A stretch of DNA of 33,478 bases, from NCBI GenBank assembly GCA_913019905.1, contig CAJVZD010000054.1:1-33478 (forward strand), written 5' to 3'. The notes under the pieces were generated by a model. It was not told the origin of the DNA. It ran no database searches and saw nothing but the letters and a program-made list of their open reading frames with translations. The stretch comes from an uncultured Cellvibrionales bacterium (lineage in GTDB: Bacteria > Pseudomonadota > Gammaproteobacteria > Pseudomonadales > Dasaniaceae). Each line of letters starts with the position of its first letter. The stretch's first letter is position 1. Positions 24,831 to 33,420 of this stretch are shown piece by piece. The translations under genes and the position numbers were made by a program.

Positions 24831-25652
24831 CTAATTGATCATCAAAACATCACAATTTACTTTCGTTATGATTTTTTCCGACGTATTGCCGCGCCAGCGA
24901 CTGGTACGACTACGAACACCTAATACAATTAGGTCCGCATTAAGTTCGTTCGCAGTCTCTGCGATCACGTCATCCGGATCCCCTGCTGTCACATAAATTC
25001 GCGAAGGCTCTACTTCGGTCTTCGTAGCTAACAGTGCACGATCAGGGTAATTCAGGGAGTCTTTGTAGGCATTCACAATGTGTAACTCGCCATGATTGTT
25101 AAGCGCTGTACGACGACCGCGAGCCACAATCAAATCATTCAAACGCTGATAGTCAGGTTTATGCGATTGGATATTGACGGCCGCTAAAATAACTTTTCGT
25201 TCTTCGGGCGAGCCAGGTTGAACAACGAGCACGGGGGATTCAGCCGTTCGTAACAAACGCCAAATCGATTCGTTAAAAATACGCTCACGCGGTTTTAACC
25301 GGCTTACCAAGGGTAACATGATGAGATCGGGCTTATGTCTTTTGGATGCCCCTATTATCGATCCATACCAGTCGCTAGACCAACTCATTTCTACTGAATA
25401 TTCAACCCCTGAATTTTGCAGCGGGGTCATGATTTGTTCTTCATACCAGCGCTCGTTACGATGGATCGCCGAATTACTCGCGGAAGTATCGGTATTGTCG
25501 AAATCGACCGCCAAAAGGATATTGAGCTTCACCGTTTCAACAAGGGGCGGTGCGAGCTTTGCTGAATTAATGGCACGGTGCAATGCCAACGGCGTTTCTT
25601 GAGCCGGGTCGACGACGATTAAAATGGAAGAAGGGTGCTCGTTGGTATTCAT
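24831..25652 (-). CDS. Tandem-domain universal stress protein (UspE-like)
   Basis: The protein (273 aa) contains two Usp domains, about 9-148 and 150-273, the arrangement of E. coli UspE. The second domain ends with LIVLGVRSRTSRWRGNTSEKII, close to the ATP-binding G-x2-G-x9-G(S/T) pattern but with Arg in place of one glycine. The first domain keeps only a loose version (LPLVSRLKPRERIFNESIWRLL). It is likely a cytoplasmic stress-response protein. The ATG at 25652 is preferred because GAGGA sits 7 bases upstream. It is transcribed alone and convergent with the oxidoreductase. Confidence 0.88.
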   Translation of the reverse strand: MNTNEHPSSILIVVDPAQETPLALHRAINSAKLAPPLVETVKLNILLAVDFDNTDTSASNSAIHRNERWYEEQIMTPLQNSGVEYSVEMSWSSDWYGSIIGASKRHKPDLIMLPLVSRLKPRERIFNESIWRLLRTAESPVLVVQPGSPEERKVILAAVNIQSHKPDYQRLNDLIVARGRRTALNNHGELHIVNAYKDSLNYPDRALLATKTEVEPSRIYVTAGDPDDVIAETANELNADLIVLGVRSRTSRWRGNTSEKIITKVNCDVLMIN

Positions 25653-26326
25653 TTGCAAATCCTCATACAGATAAAGCGCACGCTGGGCTTGAAATCGAGA
25701 TTCAAAACGAAGTGCAGTGGCTTGGTATAGGGAGTATAAACAGCACCGGACTCCGGCTCTACGGACACGGTGAGATTACGGATGGAACTTTGATTTATAA
25801 CAAGTTTTGGCACAACTTAGACAGTCACGTGGACAAGGGGCCAGCGTGGAGGTGTGGCATTAGCTGAATATCGAGTCGAGGGCAGCTTAAGAACAGCGGT
25901 GTGAATTCGTCTTCTGCTCGCCCAGACTTTCCTTAACCTCTTGGGCGTTCTTTTTGCGCCCTTGGCGTTTCAAGGCCTTGTCGCCCTGATTATCTAGTGC
26001 CTATCCAAAAATAGTGTCATTGCAAGAAGCGCAGCGACGCGGCAATCTAGGGCGTTAGCATTAATGCATAACATATCAATATGTTAGGGAAATTAGATTG
26101 CCGCGCTTCGCTCGCAACGACAAGTTTATGGATGGGCACTAACTCGATAATTGTATTTGTGTTATTAAAAGTGCACTGATTATTAAAACTAATAGGTCGA
26201 TGGAGTGTGAAATCGAGAATCACTTACTAAGTCAAATTACCGCGTGCTTAATGTTTCCATTACGATGTCTCATAGACCACTGTTCGCGGAATAGTAAATT
26301 AGATCTGGTAGTTAGGCCCGAACTAT
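25653..26326. other. Intergenic region with MITE-like element
   Basis: No gene is recognised. The region contains the promoter side of the universal stress protein gene, a GGGCG/CGCCC hairpin with a T-rich loop at 25943-25961, the palindrome CAAGGCCTTG at 25971-25980, and the complete MITE-like element at 25995-26141. Confidence 0.5.
25995..26141. mobile_element. Complete MITE-like palindromic element flanked by TA
   Basis: The element reads TA-GTGCC(T)ATCC at the left and GGATGGGCAC-TA at the right. Long imperfect inverted arms contain GTCATTGC, GCGACGCGGCAATCTAG and the matching ATTGCCGCGCTTCGCTCGC. The roughly 40 bp core is AT-rich. The right arm matches window positions 1-48. TA flanks and terminal inverted repeats are what IS630/Tc1-type transposases leave. 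No transposase is present, so it would have to be moved in trans. Confidence 0.7.
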
Positions 26327-27002
26327 TTATTGATATATAAACAGAACTGATTCTCCAGTATTACTTTTCAATACTGCGATTTCTCTTAGCCCGAGTGCGA
26401 CATAATTCCTGATTCTGCTTTTCATTTCAGCTCTTGCAGTAAAAACGTATTTCCCTTTCCATGACTTTTCGAACCAGGTGAGAATTTCAGAACTAATCTC
26501 AGCGTGTTTCTCGGGGCAGTCGGTCCTTAACCAATAATCAACTCTCCCTGTCATTTCTTTCGAGAATTGATCGCTGCCTTTTTGTAGAGAATAATCTTTG
26601 AAAATATCATGTATTGGTTGAACATAAAGACTTCCATAACAGTAGTTCTTAACCGGGCTATATAACATATAGCCAATAGGCTGCATGGGTTTTGTTATCT
26701 TCAACATGATACAGCAGGTCTTCTTTGTTGCTCTCACTAGAGAAATCGTCTTCTGGCCAAGTGGAATTACTCCATATCCTTAAATCCTTTTTGCTGGCCA
26801 TCACAGCTTGAAAATCAGACTCGTAATACTTTTCATCTGTAAAAAAACATGTCGTTGAGTCAGTGGTAAATCCCGAAGATGGTGTGAACCCTTCACGAAA
26901 AATATCCGATGAGTGCTTGTCATTAAGCTGTAACATAAAATCGCCATCTCCAAAAGTTAAGTACAACTTGCCATTGCGACCAGAGCATATTACTCGATTC
27001 AA
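26327..27002 (-). pseudogene. Hypothetical gene apparently split by a one-base frameshift
   Basis: Two overlapping minus-strand frames (27002-26658 and 26737-26327) read like one protein. Removing one A from the four-base A run (T run at 26690-26693 on the + strand) gives a continuous frame through EDNKPMQPIGYMLYSPVKN and a product of about 224 aa. I recognise no domain. The N-terminal half has NGKLYLTFGDGDFMLQL and the C-terminal half is rich in charged and aromatic residues. The only start in frame is a TTG at 27002 with no clear ribosome binding site. It could be a decayed gene, a sequencing error, or two separate small genes. Confidence 0.45.
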
Positions 27003-27026
27003 GCTCGTATCGACATTTTCGTTTAT

Positions 27027-27170
27027 CTATCCTCTCCACTTCGTCATCGCTCTCTCAATAACGGGCCATAAATGCTCGCTGAAGAGGAGCGTGATAGTAG
27101 TCGCTTTGTGCCAATGGACGAAACCGCTCGCGCGGTAAAAAGCATCAAGCTCATCTTTTTTATCCAGCAT
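27027..27170 (-). CDS. Possible small protein or gene fragment (47 aa)
   Basis: This short ORF starts at ATG 27170 with GGGG about 9 bases upstream. It encodes a 47-residue charged and aromatic peptide (MLDKKDELDAFYRASGFVHW at the start). It is in the same frame as the first half of the frameshifted gene, separated from it by one TAG. It could therefore be the 5' part of the same decayed gene. No function is recognised. Confidence 0.25.
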   Translation of the reverse strand: MLDKKDELDAFYRASGFVHWHKATTITLLFSEHLWPVIERAMTKWRG

Positions 27171-27255
27171 CGGTATAACCCCAAGCGTGGCATAGGTTCA
27201 TCCTGTGAAGTGAAGTAGGTCTCACACCACTCACCTCACGCTCAGGAGTAAACCC

Positions 27256-27999
27256 ATGACACACGCTAATCATACACCACCTACACCCACTGTCAGCCCT
27301 TTACGTCAACGCATGACCGACGACATGTGTATGCGCACACTATCCAAGACAACACAGCTAAACTACATTCGTGCCGTGAAACGGTTCACCCATTTTTTGG
27401 GCGACTCACCCGATCACGCCAACGCCGAAGACCTGCGTAAATTCCAATTATTTATGGTCGAATGCGGTGTATCAACACAGACCATTAATGCGACTATTTC
27501 CGGCCTGCGTTTTTTCTTTGAGGTGACGCTCGATAAGCCCATGATCATGCGTAAAATGAGCCGCGTCCATACCCCACGTAAACTGCCTACCGTGCTTTCA
27601 CCCAGTGAAGTGACGATATTATTACAAGCGACCCACCATACAAAATACCGTGCCGCCTTTTCGGTGGCCTACGGCGCCGGTTTACGCTCCAGCGAAGTCA
27701 CCCATTTAAAAATCGCCGATATTGATAGCCAGCAAATGATCCTGCATGTCGAGCAGGGCAAAGGCGACAAAGATCGAAATGCCATGCTCTCGCCGCGTCT
27801 ACTGGCGATATTGCGTGCCTGGTGGCGTGAGGGTCACAGCCAGCATGGCTTGATGCGCAAGGGCTGGTTGTTTCCGGGAAAAGATCCCGTTAACCCCATC
27901 ACCACACGCCAGCTTCAGGTAGTTTTCATGGATATTTGCTACCAACTAGCTTTCTTTTTAGTAATTGGAGCCAGCTATTTGTTTTGGAGCAGCCATTAA
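27256..27999 (+). pseudogene. Tyrosine recombinase/integrase truncated before its catalytic C-terminus
   Basis: The protein has the SAM-like N-terminal domain (TQLNYIRAVKRFTHFLG) and the start of the catalytic domain, including the first active-site arginine in GAGLRSSEV and the GKGDKDR region. Family members run to about 290 aa and have HxxR and a nucleophilic tyrosine. Here similarity stops at about residue 221 (NPITTRQLQ, near base 27918), and 26 unrelated residues (VVFMDICYQLAFFLVIG at the start) lead to a stop. Without the HxxR motif and tyrosine it cannot recombine DNA. CAGGAG precedes the ATG. Similar integrases often accompany IS91-type or other mobile elements, so this may be the remains of one. 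Confidence 0.8.
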
Positions 28000-28388
28000 T
28001 TTGCATTTGCATTTGCAGCTGCCCTAGTGCCACATATGACAATTAGCGGTTTAGCCGTTGCTCTTCAAAATTATGATAACTTTACCTAGAAAATATAACG
28101 GACCAACGGGGCTGTTAAACACACTCGTTTGGTGCTCTGTCAGTGGTTACTATGCACTAATGAACTGCATTTCCCTGCGGGCTCGACGGGACTCTTCAAG
28201 GCGATGCTGACGCCGTTTTTGTTAGTGACTTTCCCGATGGTCTTTTGTAACCGCTGGTATTCTTGTCTGGAATACTTTCGGCTCCTTCAGGAGCCATTTT
28301 CTACTCATTGCGAATGTTTTGGTGCGTTAGGCACGGTTATTAATAAACTGCTTCGTGGCTAACACAAACGTACGACACAGTTGTAAAG
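28000..28388. other. Region after the truncated integrase, no gene recognised
   Basis: The DNA after the break in the integrase holds three tandem ATTTGC units near 27993-28012 and an open frame at 28129-28362 with no ribosome binding site or known motif. I see no terminal inverted repeats that would show what replaced the integrase C-terminus. Confidence 0.3.
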
Positions 28389-29339
28389 CTATGTGACTTC
28401 TAACACGATACCCATGTGGTCCGTTATCGCGGTATCCATGCTGCCGGAAAGCGCTGATGTTCTCTGCGAAACATATTCAAACTTGATTTTCTGTCTAGTT
28501 TGGGAATTGAAAACCGCTACATCGTATCTGTTGCTGCCTGTCGAATTAGTGCCTCCAAAGTCACCCTCGTGCATATCCATTGGCTGAATTCCCCCTTCGG
28601 CGTCTGCGGCGTCTACAAAAGTACTACTGAAGGCCGCGGAAACGGCTGCAGGGGTGACGCCTCCACTACCCTGGTTTGTATCGCCCATAACGATGTCCAC
28701 CTGCCTGCCTGGAAGTGCTTTGCGAATCCGTTGATAGAACGCGGTCTGCGTTGCAATACTTCCTGCCTCTACGTTCGGAACGTGTACGAATACAGCAACT
28801 ATGCTTTGGTCTGTAGCTGTGGGTAAAGCAACTGCTACCCAGCCCATTCCAGACTGAATGACGTTGGGATTAAAAACGGAGTTTTGGTTGGCATTGAAGA
28901 CCGAAAAACTGTTGCAAGCTTTACCTGTCGTCACGGAAGATACGAACGCGCCAGCGTGCTGACTCACGCCCGAAAAATCCGAGTGACTTGCATCAAGTTC
29001 ACCAATCACCGTAACATCAGGCGTTCGGTGCTCGAAGTTACGCATTATTTGCTGCATAGATTCTTGGAATTTACTCGATAACAATATTTTCATATCCGCA
29101 GCTGAACGTTGGGATGAGTGCATATAATCGGCAGGAGCGGAAAGCATTAGTTGGGATGGGCCTTGAATAGGCATGCCGAAGGGGACGGACGGATTTGTAG
29201 GCGGCGCTAAACCGAAACCGCTTGGGTTGTTTGCTTGATGGGCTTGAGTTTTTACGGTGTGGTGTTGTGACGTTAGCCCAGCCATATTACGTGTTGTTGT
29301 TGCGCTGGAGTTTAATGATTGGTAGTAAAAAATTGCCAT
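28389..29339 (-). CDS. Divergent endonuclease/exonuclease/phosphatase (EEP) fold protein
   Basis: The protein (316 aa) has the EEP (DNase I-like) motifs in the right order. VIGELD gives Glu114, VFVHVPN gives His186, IVMGDTNQ gives Asp220 and Asn222, YDVAVF gives Asp273, and ITDHMGIVLEV gives Asp307-His308. These correspond to the metal-binding and catalytic residues of DNase I, exonuclease III and inositol phosphatases. Residues 1-75 are a low-complexity stretch rich in Ser, Thr, Gln, Pro and Asn, with no signal peptide or membrane segment. GGAAG lies 7 bases before the ATG. It is a single gene with no close partners, next to a truncated integrase. Substrate is unknown: nucleic acid, phosphoinositide or another phosphodiester are all possible. 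A secreted-effector role is conceivable but not shown. Confidence 0.65.
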   Translation of the reverse strand: MAIFYYQSLNSSATTTRNMAGLTSQHHTVKTQAHQANNPSGFGLAPPTNPSVPFGMPIQGPSQLMLSAPADYMHSSQRSAADMKILLSSKFQESMQQIMRNFEHRTPDVTVIGELDASHSDFSGVSQHAGAFVSSVTTGKACNSFSVFNANQNSVFNPNVIQSGMGWVAVALPTATDQSIVAVFVHVPNVEAGSIATQTAFYQRIRKALPGRQVDIVMGDTNQGSGGVTPAAVSAAFSSTFVDAADAEGGIQPMDMHEGDFGGTNSTGSNRYDVAVFNSQTRQKIKFEYVSQRTSALSGSMDTAITDHMGIVLEVT

Positions 29340-29985
29340 AAGAGTCTTCCGTAATCTAGCAGCAAGCTGAGTTTATAGTCTCCTATATTACATTTGTTCG
29401 GCTAACTTGCAAATTCGATCGAACAGGTGCTTTTGGCAGGGTAGAATCGAAAAGGGACAAGGCTCTTTAGGATAAATAAATTCGCTGTATCGGAATTAGT
29501 ACAAAGTAATGACTTATGGCTCAGTTAGTTATTGGATTGCAGCTGCTATTTTATATATTTAGAATGGGGTTTTTTGTCTTCATTCGACTGGCCAAATGAT
29601 TGAAGTGCTCTTGCTTAATATGTGGGAAGGTAATAATAGTAAAAACTCTATTTCGTCAAGTTGATGAAATCTTTGGCGTCTAGCACTGGTCTGAGGTAAG
29701 TTGTGGGCGAGAGAGGCACAGAGCGGACTTTCAGGCTGTACGGATTCTAGTTACAGAAGTGCTAGACAGGATCGCGCGGTATACAAATTAGTATTTTCAT
29801 CACACCTTGAAAAGGTCTATTGTGTTCATCACCAATTAGGTTCGGCAATGGTTTAACGCTATAAGTCAGACTGTTTGTACTTATGATGGTGTCTAGTGAG
29901 CTTTGTGACTATATTTGGCTATTACTGGTAATTGCAACCGCAATACAAGCAAACCCAAAATTGAGGGTTGAGACAGGGAAAAAGA
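29340..29985. other. Divergent intergenic region, no gene recognised
   Basis: These roughly 646 bases lie between the divergent EEP and diguanylate cyclase genes. There is a TGTTCG/CGAACA inverted repeat near 29396-29426. No GG-N10-GC sigma-54-type element with TGGC and TTGC was found, and no coding frame is convincing. Confidence 0.35.
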
Positions 29986-31167
29986 TTGGTTGAGATAAAT
30001 TCTGAGAAAATTGTTAATCGTTGGTCGGCGGAATTAGTCGATTCAGCCGATGAAGATTTATATCGCCTTCAGGCGGTCTCCAGGCAGCGATTTGGTCTGC
30101 TGGCTTTCTGCGTTCTTTGCGTGTTCGCAGCTCCCATTCAAATAATAGGTACTTGGTCCAATGTTGCAGATAACCCCGCTGCGATCCAAGGATTATTAGT
30201 CCAAAGAGGCATATCTGTCCTACTTTATGCAGTGTTATTTGTGGTTTGTTTTCGTGCTAATCGTTTTAAGTCGTTAGATGTTTTTGCGATTATCATAGCA
30301 GGCTGGCTAATCTATAATGTTATCTCAATGCAAGAGTTTTCAGACGCTGAAAGACTTGGTTTGGTTTTTCGCGGCATTATCGTAATGCTGCTTGTTTTGT
30401 TTATGTTAGAGCTTAGATTCTCCTATTTTCTTGCAGTTTACGTCGCGATAAGTGGGACATTAATCTATCAATATTCTTATTTTTTAGAGCTAAGTGGTGG
30501 CGAGGCCAATGCTGCAGTAGTATCTATCGTATTTCTGTTCGTTGTTGGAGTTGTCTATCGATGGCAACAGGAAAGACAAAGGCGAATTGTTTTTAAACTC
30601 AACAACACCTTAGTAAATTTGCATGTGGAATTAAAAGACGCAAATCAGCAACTTGAAAAAATGGCACACACGGATGTGTTAACAGGAATAGCGAATCGAA
30701 GAGAATATGATCGCTTTTTACGTGCTGAAGATCAGAGATCTAAAAGAACAAATAGGAAATATGCACTCGCAATAATTGACATTGATAATTTCAAATTGAT
30801 CAATGACACCCACGGGCATGCTGCGGGAGACGTGGTTTTAACACGGCTCGCAAAAACCTTTGTCGACAAATCTCGGAAATATGAACTCGTGGCACGAATA
30901 GGGGGCGAAGAGTTCGCGATTATATTTTCCGAAATAGACGAAGAACAAATAGTCGCTAAACTCAATTCCTTGCGGCAAATTATTCAAGGCATCGCTTTTG
31001 AGGATATTGGCAGTGGTCTGTCGTGTACTGTGAGTATTGGCATTGCGATAAGTGGTGCTGACAAAACAATAGCTGAGATTCAAAAAGAAGCTGACCAAGC
31101 CCTTTATCACGCAAAGGACAGCGGTCGAAACCAGGTGGTTCTGCATGGAATTGAGTTTCCCGAATAG
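29986..31167 (+). CDS. Membrane diguanylate cyclase (GGDEF domain)
   Basis: The protein (393 aa) has about six membrane segments between residues 37 and 192. A coiled-coil linker (NNTLVNLHVELKDANQQLEK) and a GGDEF domain with the active-site motif GGEEF at 306-310 follow. TDVLTGIANRREYDRF marks the domain start. It should make cyclic di-GMP from two GTP at the inner membrane. The inhibitory I-site, normally RxxD five residues before GGEEF, reads RKYE, so product feedback may be weak. I placed the start at TTG 29986 because AGGGAA is well spaced from it; a TTG at 29968 would also be in frame. Cyclic di-GMP commonly controls EPS, but this gene is far from the EPS locus. Confidence 0.85.
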   Translation: MVEINSEKIVNRWSAELVDSADEDLYRLQAVSRQRFGLLAFCVLCVFAAPIQIIGTWSNVADNPAAIQGLLVQRGISVLLYAVLFVVCFRANRFKSLDVFAIIIAGWLIYNVISMQEFSDAERLGLVFRGIIVMLLVLFMLELRFSYFLAVYVAISGTLIYQYSYFLELSGGEANAAVVSIVFLFVVGVVYRWQQERQRRIVFKLNNTLVNLHVELKDANQQLEKMAHTDVLTGIANRREYDRFLRAEDQRSKRTNRKYALAIIDIDNFKLINDTHGHAAGDVVLTRLAKTFVDKSRKYELVARIGGEEFAIIFSEIDEEQIVAKLNSLRQIIQGIAFEDIGSGLSCTVSIGIAISGADKTIAEIQKEADQALYHAKDSGRNQVVLHGIEFPE

Positions 31168-31557
31168 TTAATGCTCTATGCTGAATTACTCTGAATATTA
31201 AGCCACTTTCCCTCTGTCTTTTTGAATTTAATTTTGATCGATTTCTACGTCAAAAATATTTTCGATTAGCGCGACCAAAGAGGATAAAAATATTGGCAAC
31301 CTCGAGGACCAGTAGCACTTCTTCGAGGCAAACAGATCTTTTTCAGCTGTATTCGCAAGATACGGTTACTGATTAATGGCAAACAGCGCAATATTGAACT
31401 GGCTACGAGGGCACTTCTCAAGAATTATTAAAGTGCAGGAACCGTCGACGGGCGGGTTCGTTTTACGCAGCAGAAAGCCTTCGGGCCTGACAATATCAAA
31501 AAACGCTAAGATTACACAAAGTGTCGTGCTGCTCTAACACTGCTTAATCATATTCAA
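31168..31557. other. Intergenic region, no gene recognised
   Basis: These 390 bases hold an AT-rich first half and no convincing coding frame, hairpin terminator or promoter element. Confidence 0.3.
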
Positions 31558-32397
31558 GTGTGGCAATATGTGGGTATAGGCCGATCGGTACCAGAGCTAT
31601 CTGATTATCGTAGCTTCCATTTTATAGTAGCTGGGGAAAAGGAGGGCATAGCTGTAAATCAGATAAAATTACGTTTTGACTGGACCATAGCGGCTTGCAT
31701 CCTGCTAAGCTTTTCCCTGCTGCTGAAGTTGGGGTATTGGCAGTTGGATCGTGCTCAGGAAAAACGAATTTACAATCAGGCTATGAACATCAAGCTGCAG
31801 GCCGCGCCAGTGGCACTTGCTTCAATAGTCGTAACTGATTCGGTAGCGATTGATTACACAAATGTATCGCTGCATGGTGCTTTTATCAATGAGAAAATGT
31901 TTGTGATAGCGAACCAGTACTATCGTGGCCAGCCGGGTATTGAGGTGATAATACCCGTGCAGCGTGAAGATATAGATGAGCTGGTCCTAGTCAGTCGCGG
32001 TTGGTTACCAGCTCCGCTGGAGATTGATTCGGCGTTTATGCAAGGTTTGAAGGTAGATGGGGCTCCCTTGTTATCCGCCAGCGTGCATGCAGCTGGCGGG
32101 CGTTCGTTTTTTACTGAGAGTGCTTTGCGGACAAATCGCTGGCCGATCCGCTTGCATCACGTCAATATCAAACATCTTAGTCATTTGTTTGATAAGCCTG
32201 TTTTCCCATATTTGCTACGGTTACACAAGGACAGCCCTGCTGTATTGCAGCGCAATCACCCAATGAAGCTATTAAATCCTGCTACGAATATGAGCTATGC
32301 ACGGCAGTGGTTCGGTATGTCGATTTTGTTACTCGTTGTTTCATTGCTGGCCAGTAGCAATATCATGTCCATTTTTCGAGGTAATGAATCGAAATAG
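31558..32397 (+). CDS. SURF1 family cytochrome oxidase assembly protein
   Basis: The protein has the SURF1 layout. TM1 is followed directly by LGYWQLDRAQEKRIY, a periplasmic domain contains VSLHGAF and VLVSRGWLP, and there is a C-terminal TM (WFGMSILLLVVSLLA). SURF1 helps assemble haem in cytochrome c oxidase at the inner membrane. The start is uncertain. The frame opens with GTG 31558 but has no ribosome binding site there. A strong AAGGAGG at 31639-31645 is followed 8 bases later by GTA (31654), which would give 247 aa, the normal family length. The GTA may be a mutated GTG or a sequencing error. It is an orphan copy, since the oxidase genes normally found beside surf1 are not in the window. 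Confidence 0.82.
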   Translation: MWQYVGIGRSVPELSDYRSFHFIVAGEKEGIAVNQIKLRFDWTIAACILLSFSLLLKLGYWQLDRAQEKRIYNQAMNIKLQAAPVALASIVVTDSVAIDYTNVSLHGAFINEKMFVIANQYYRGQPGIEVIIPVQREDIDELVLVSRGWLPAPLEIDSAFMQGLKVDGAPLLSASVHAAGGRSFFTESALRTNRWPIRLHHVNIKHLSHLFDKPVFPYLLRLHKDSPAVLQRNHPMKLLNPATNMSYARQWFGMSILLLVVSLLASSNIMSIFRGNESK

Positions 32398-32646
32398 ATT
32401 TTTCCGCTAACTTTTTTGCTGAGTTATTTGCATGACAGCCGTAGTAGCTAATACAAGTATTTGGTCGTGGAGCCCAAACAAGTCGTACGGTTATGCTCGG
32501 ATTTTTCGTTGGTCTACGCCGCCATCACGTAAATAATATGGGGACACAAACGAAGGGTGTTTGCTTCAAAAAGATAACGTACGGTGACGATGAAAGAGCT
32601 GAGCATTTACGGTAGGTAGGTGTTCATTAGCGCACGAGGGTCGTGA

Positions 32647-33084
32647 ATGCAAACAGGTAAAATTGTTTTTGACGTGACTAAGCCGCCGGCGGAAGTCTGG
32701 GCGCGCCTGGTGGACTTGGAACGCGCACCTGATTGGGTGCGAAGCATGAGAGGTTCGGACAAGACCACTCCGGGACCGGTCTCAGTGGGGACAATTTTCA
32801 CCCAGAAAGTCGAACTGAACGGCGCTACGAATCAAGCGGATATCAAGGTCACCGAATATGAGGAGTTCAACACCTTCGCTCACGAGGGGCAGAGCGGACC
32901 TGCGGCCTACAGCTCACGCTTCGAGCTGGAAGCGATTGAAGGTGGCACCCGCGTCGTGCACTCATTTAGCGTTAGCATTGGCGGTATAATGCAGATGATG
33001 GAACCCATGATGGGAGCTTGGCTGAAGAAAAATTCGCGCGAAAGCGTTTTCAATCTAAAACGCTTGATAGAGGCGGGGCAATAG
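32647..33084 (+). CDS. SRPBCC family protein (polyketide cyclase/START-like fold)
   Basis: The protein (145 aa) has the usual opening for the family (IVFDVTKPPAEVWARLVDLE, then DWVRSM). Alternating beta strands follow, ending with GGTRVVHSFSVS and a C-terminal helix. SRPBCC proteins have a deep pocket for hydrophobic ligands. The ligand is not known here. The gene is clearly richer in G and C than its neighbours (38 of 60 bases at 32701-32760, against 22 of 60 at 32341-32400), which suggests transfer from another genome. GAGGG lies about 9 bases before the ATG. Confidence 0.85.
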   Translation: MQTGKIVFDVTKPPAEVWARLVDLERAPDWVRSMRGSDKTTPGPVSVGTIFTQKVELNGATNQADIKVTEYEEFNTFAHEGQSGPAAYSSRFELEAIEGGTRVVHSFSVSIGGIMQMMEPMMGAWLKKNSRESVFNLKRLIEAGQ

Positions 33085-33351
33085 TTAAAATCTAAACTGA
33101 CTGGCACCGATAAAACGGGTGACTGTCATATCAAGTCTGAGCTACTACCTACCGAAGAATTCAATCTACCAAAGAATACAATCGTCTCGTGCAAAACAAA
33201 AGTCAGGCAATTTCTAGCGACGCGATCTAGCATTGGACTCACGACAAATCACCAATAGAAATGACAGCAGTCGCCCCGACTACGATGAATTCACCCATTC
33301 ATCTCTGTGAACATCGGAGCACGGGACGCTAAAAGACTCGCTTTATATTAT
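33085..33351. other. Short intergenic region, no gene recognised
   Basis: I see no open frame, RNA gene or clear terminator after the SRPBCC gene. The stretch leads into the octamer repeat array. Confidence 0.3.
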
Positions 33352-33407
33352 TGATTTACTGATTTACTGATTTACTGATTTACTGATTTACTGATTTACT
33401 GATTTAT
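33352..33407. repeat. Tandem array of the octamer TGATTTAC
   Basis: Six perfect copies of TGATTTAC (33352-33399) are followed by one copy with the last base changed (TGATTTAT, 33400-33407). Eight-base units are prone to slipped-strand copy-number change. The array ends 13 bases before an ATG at 33421. Confidence 0.9.
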
Positions 33408-33420
33408 TGGTTAATATAGC

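Noticed and set aside
27920..28388. Possible integron cassette with an attC site after the integrase
   Set aside because: The integrase is not recognisably IntI-like and I found no paired attC core sites.
29931..29950. TTGCAACCGCAATAC as another enhancer-site candidate near the diguanylate cyclase
   Set aside because: It does not fit TTGCAWWWTGC and there is no GG-N10-GC promoter element beside it.
33352..33407. CRISPR-like array
   Set aside because: The eight-base units are directly adjacent with no spacers, so this is a simple tandem repeat.
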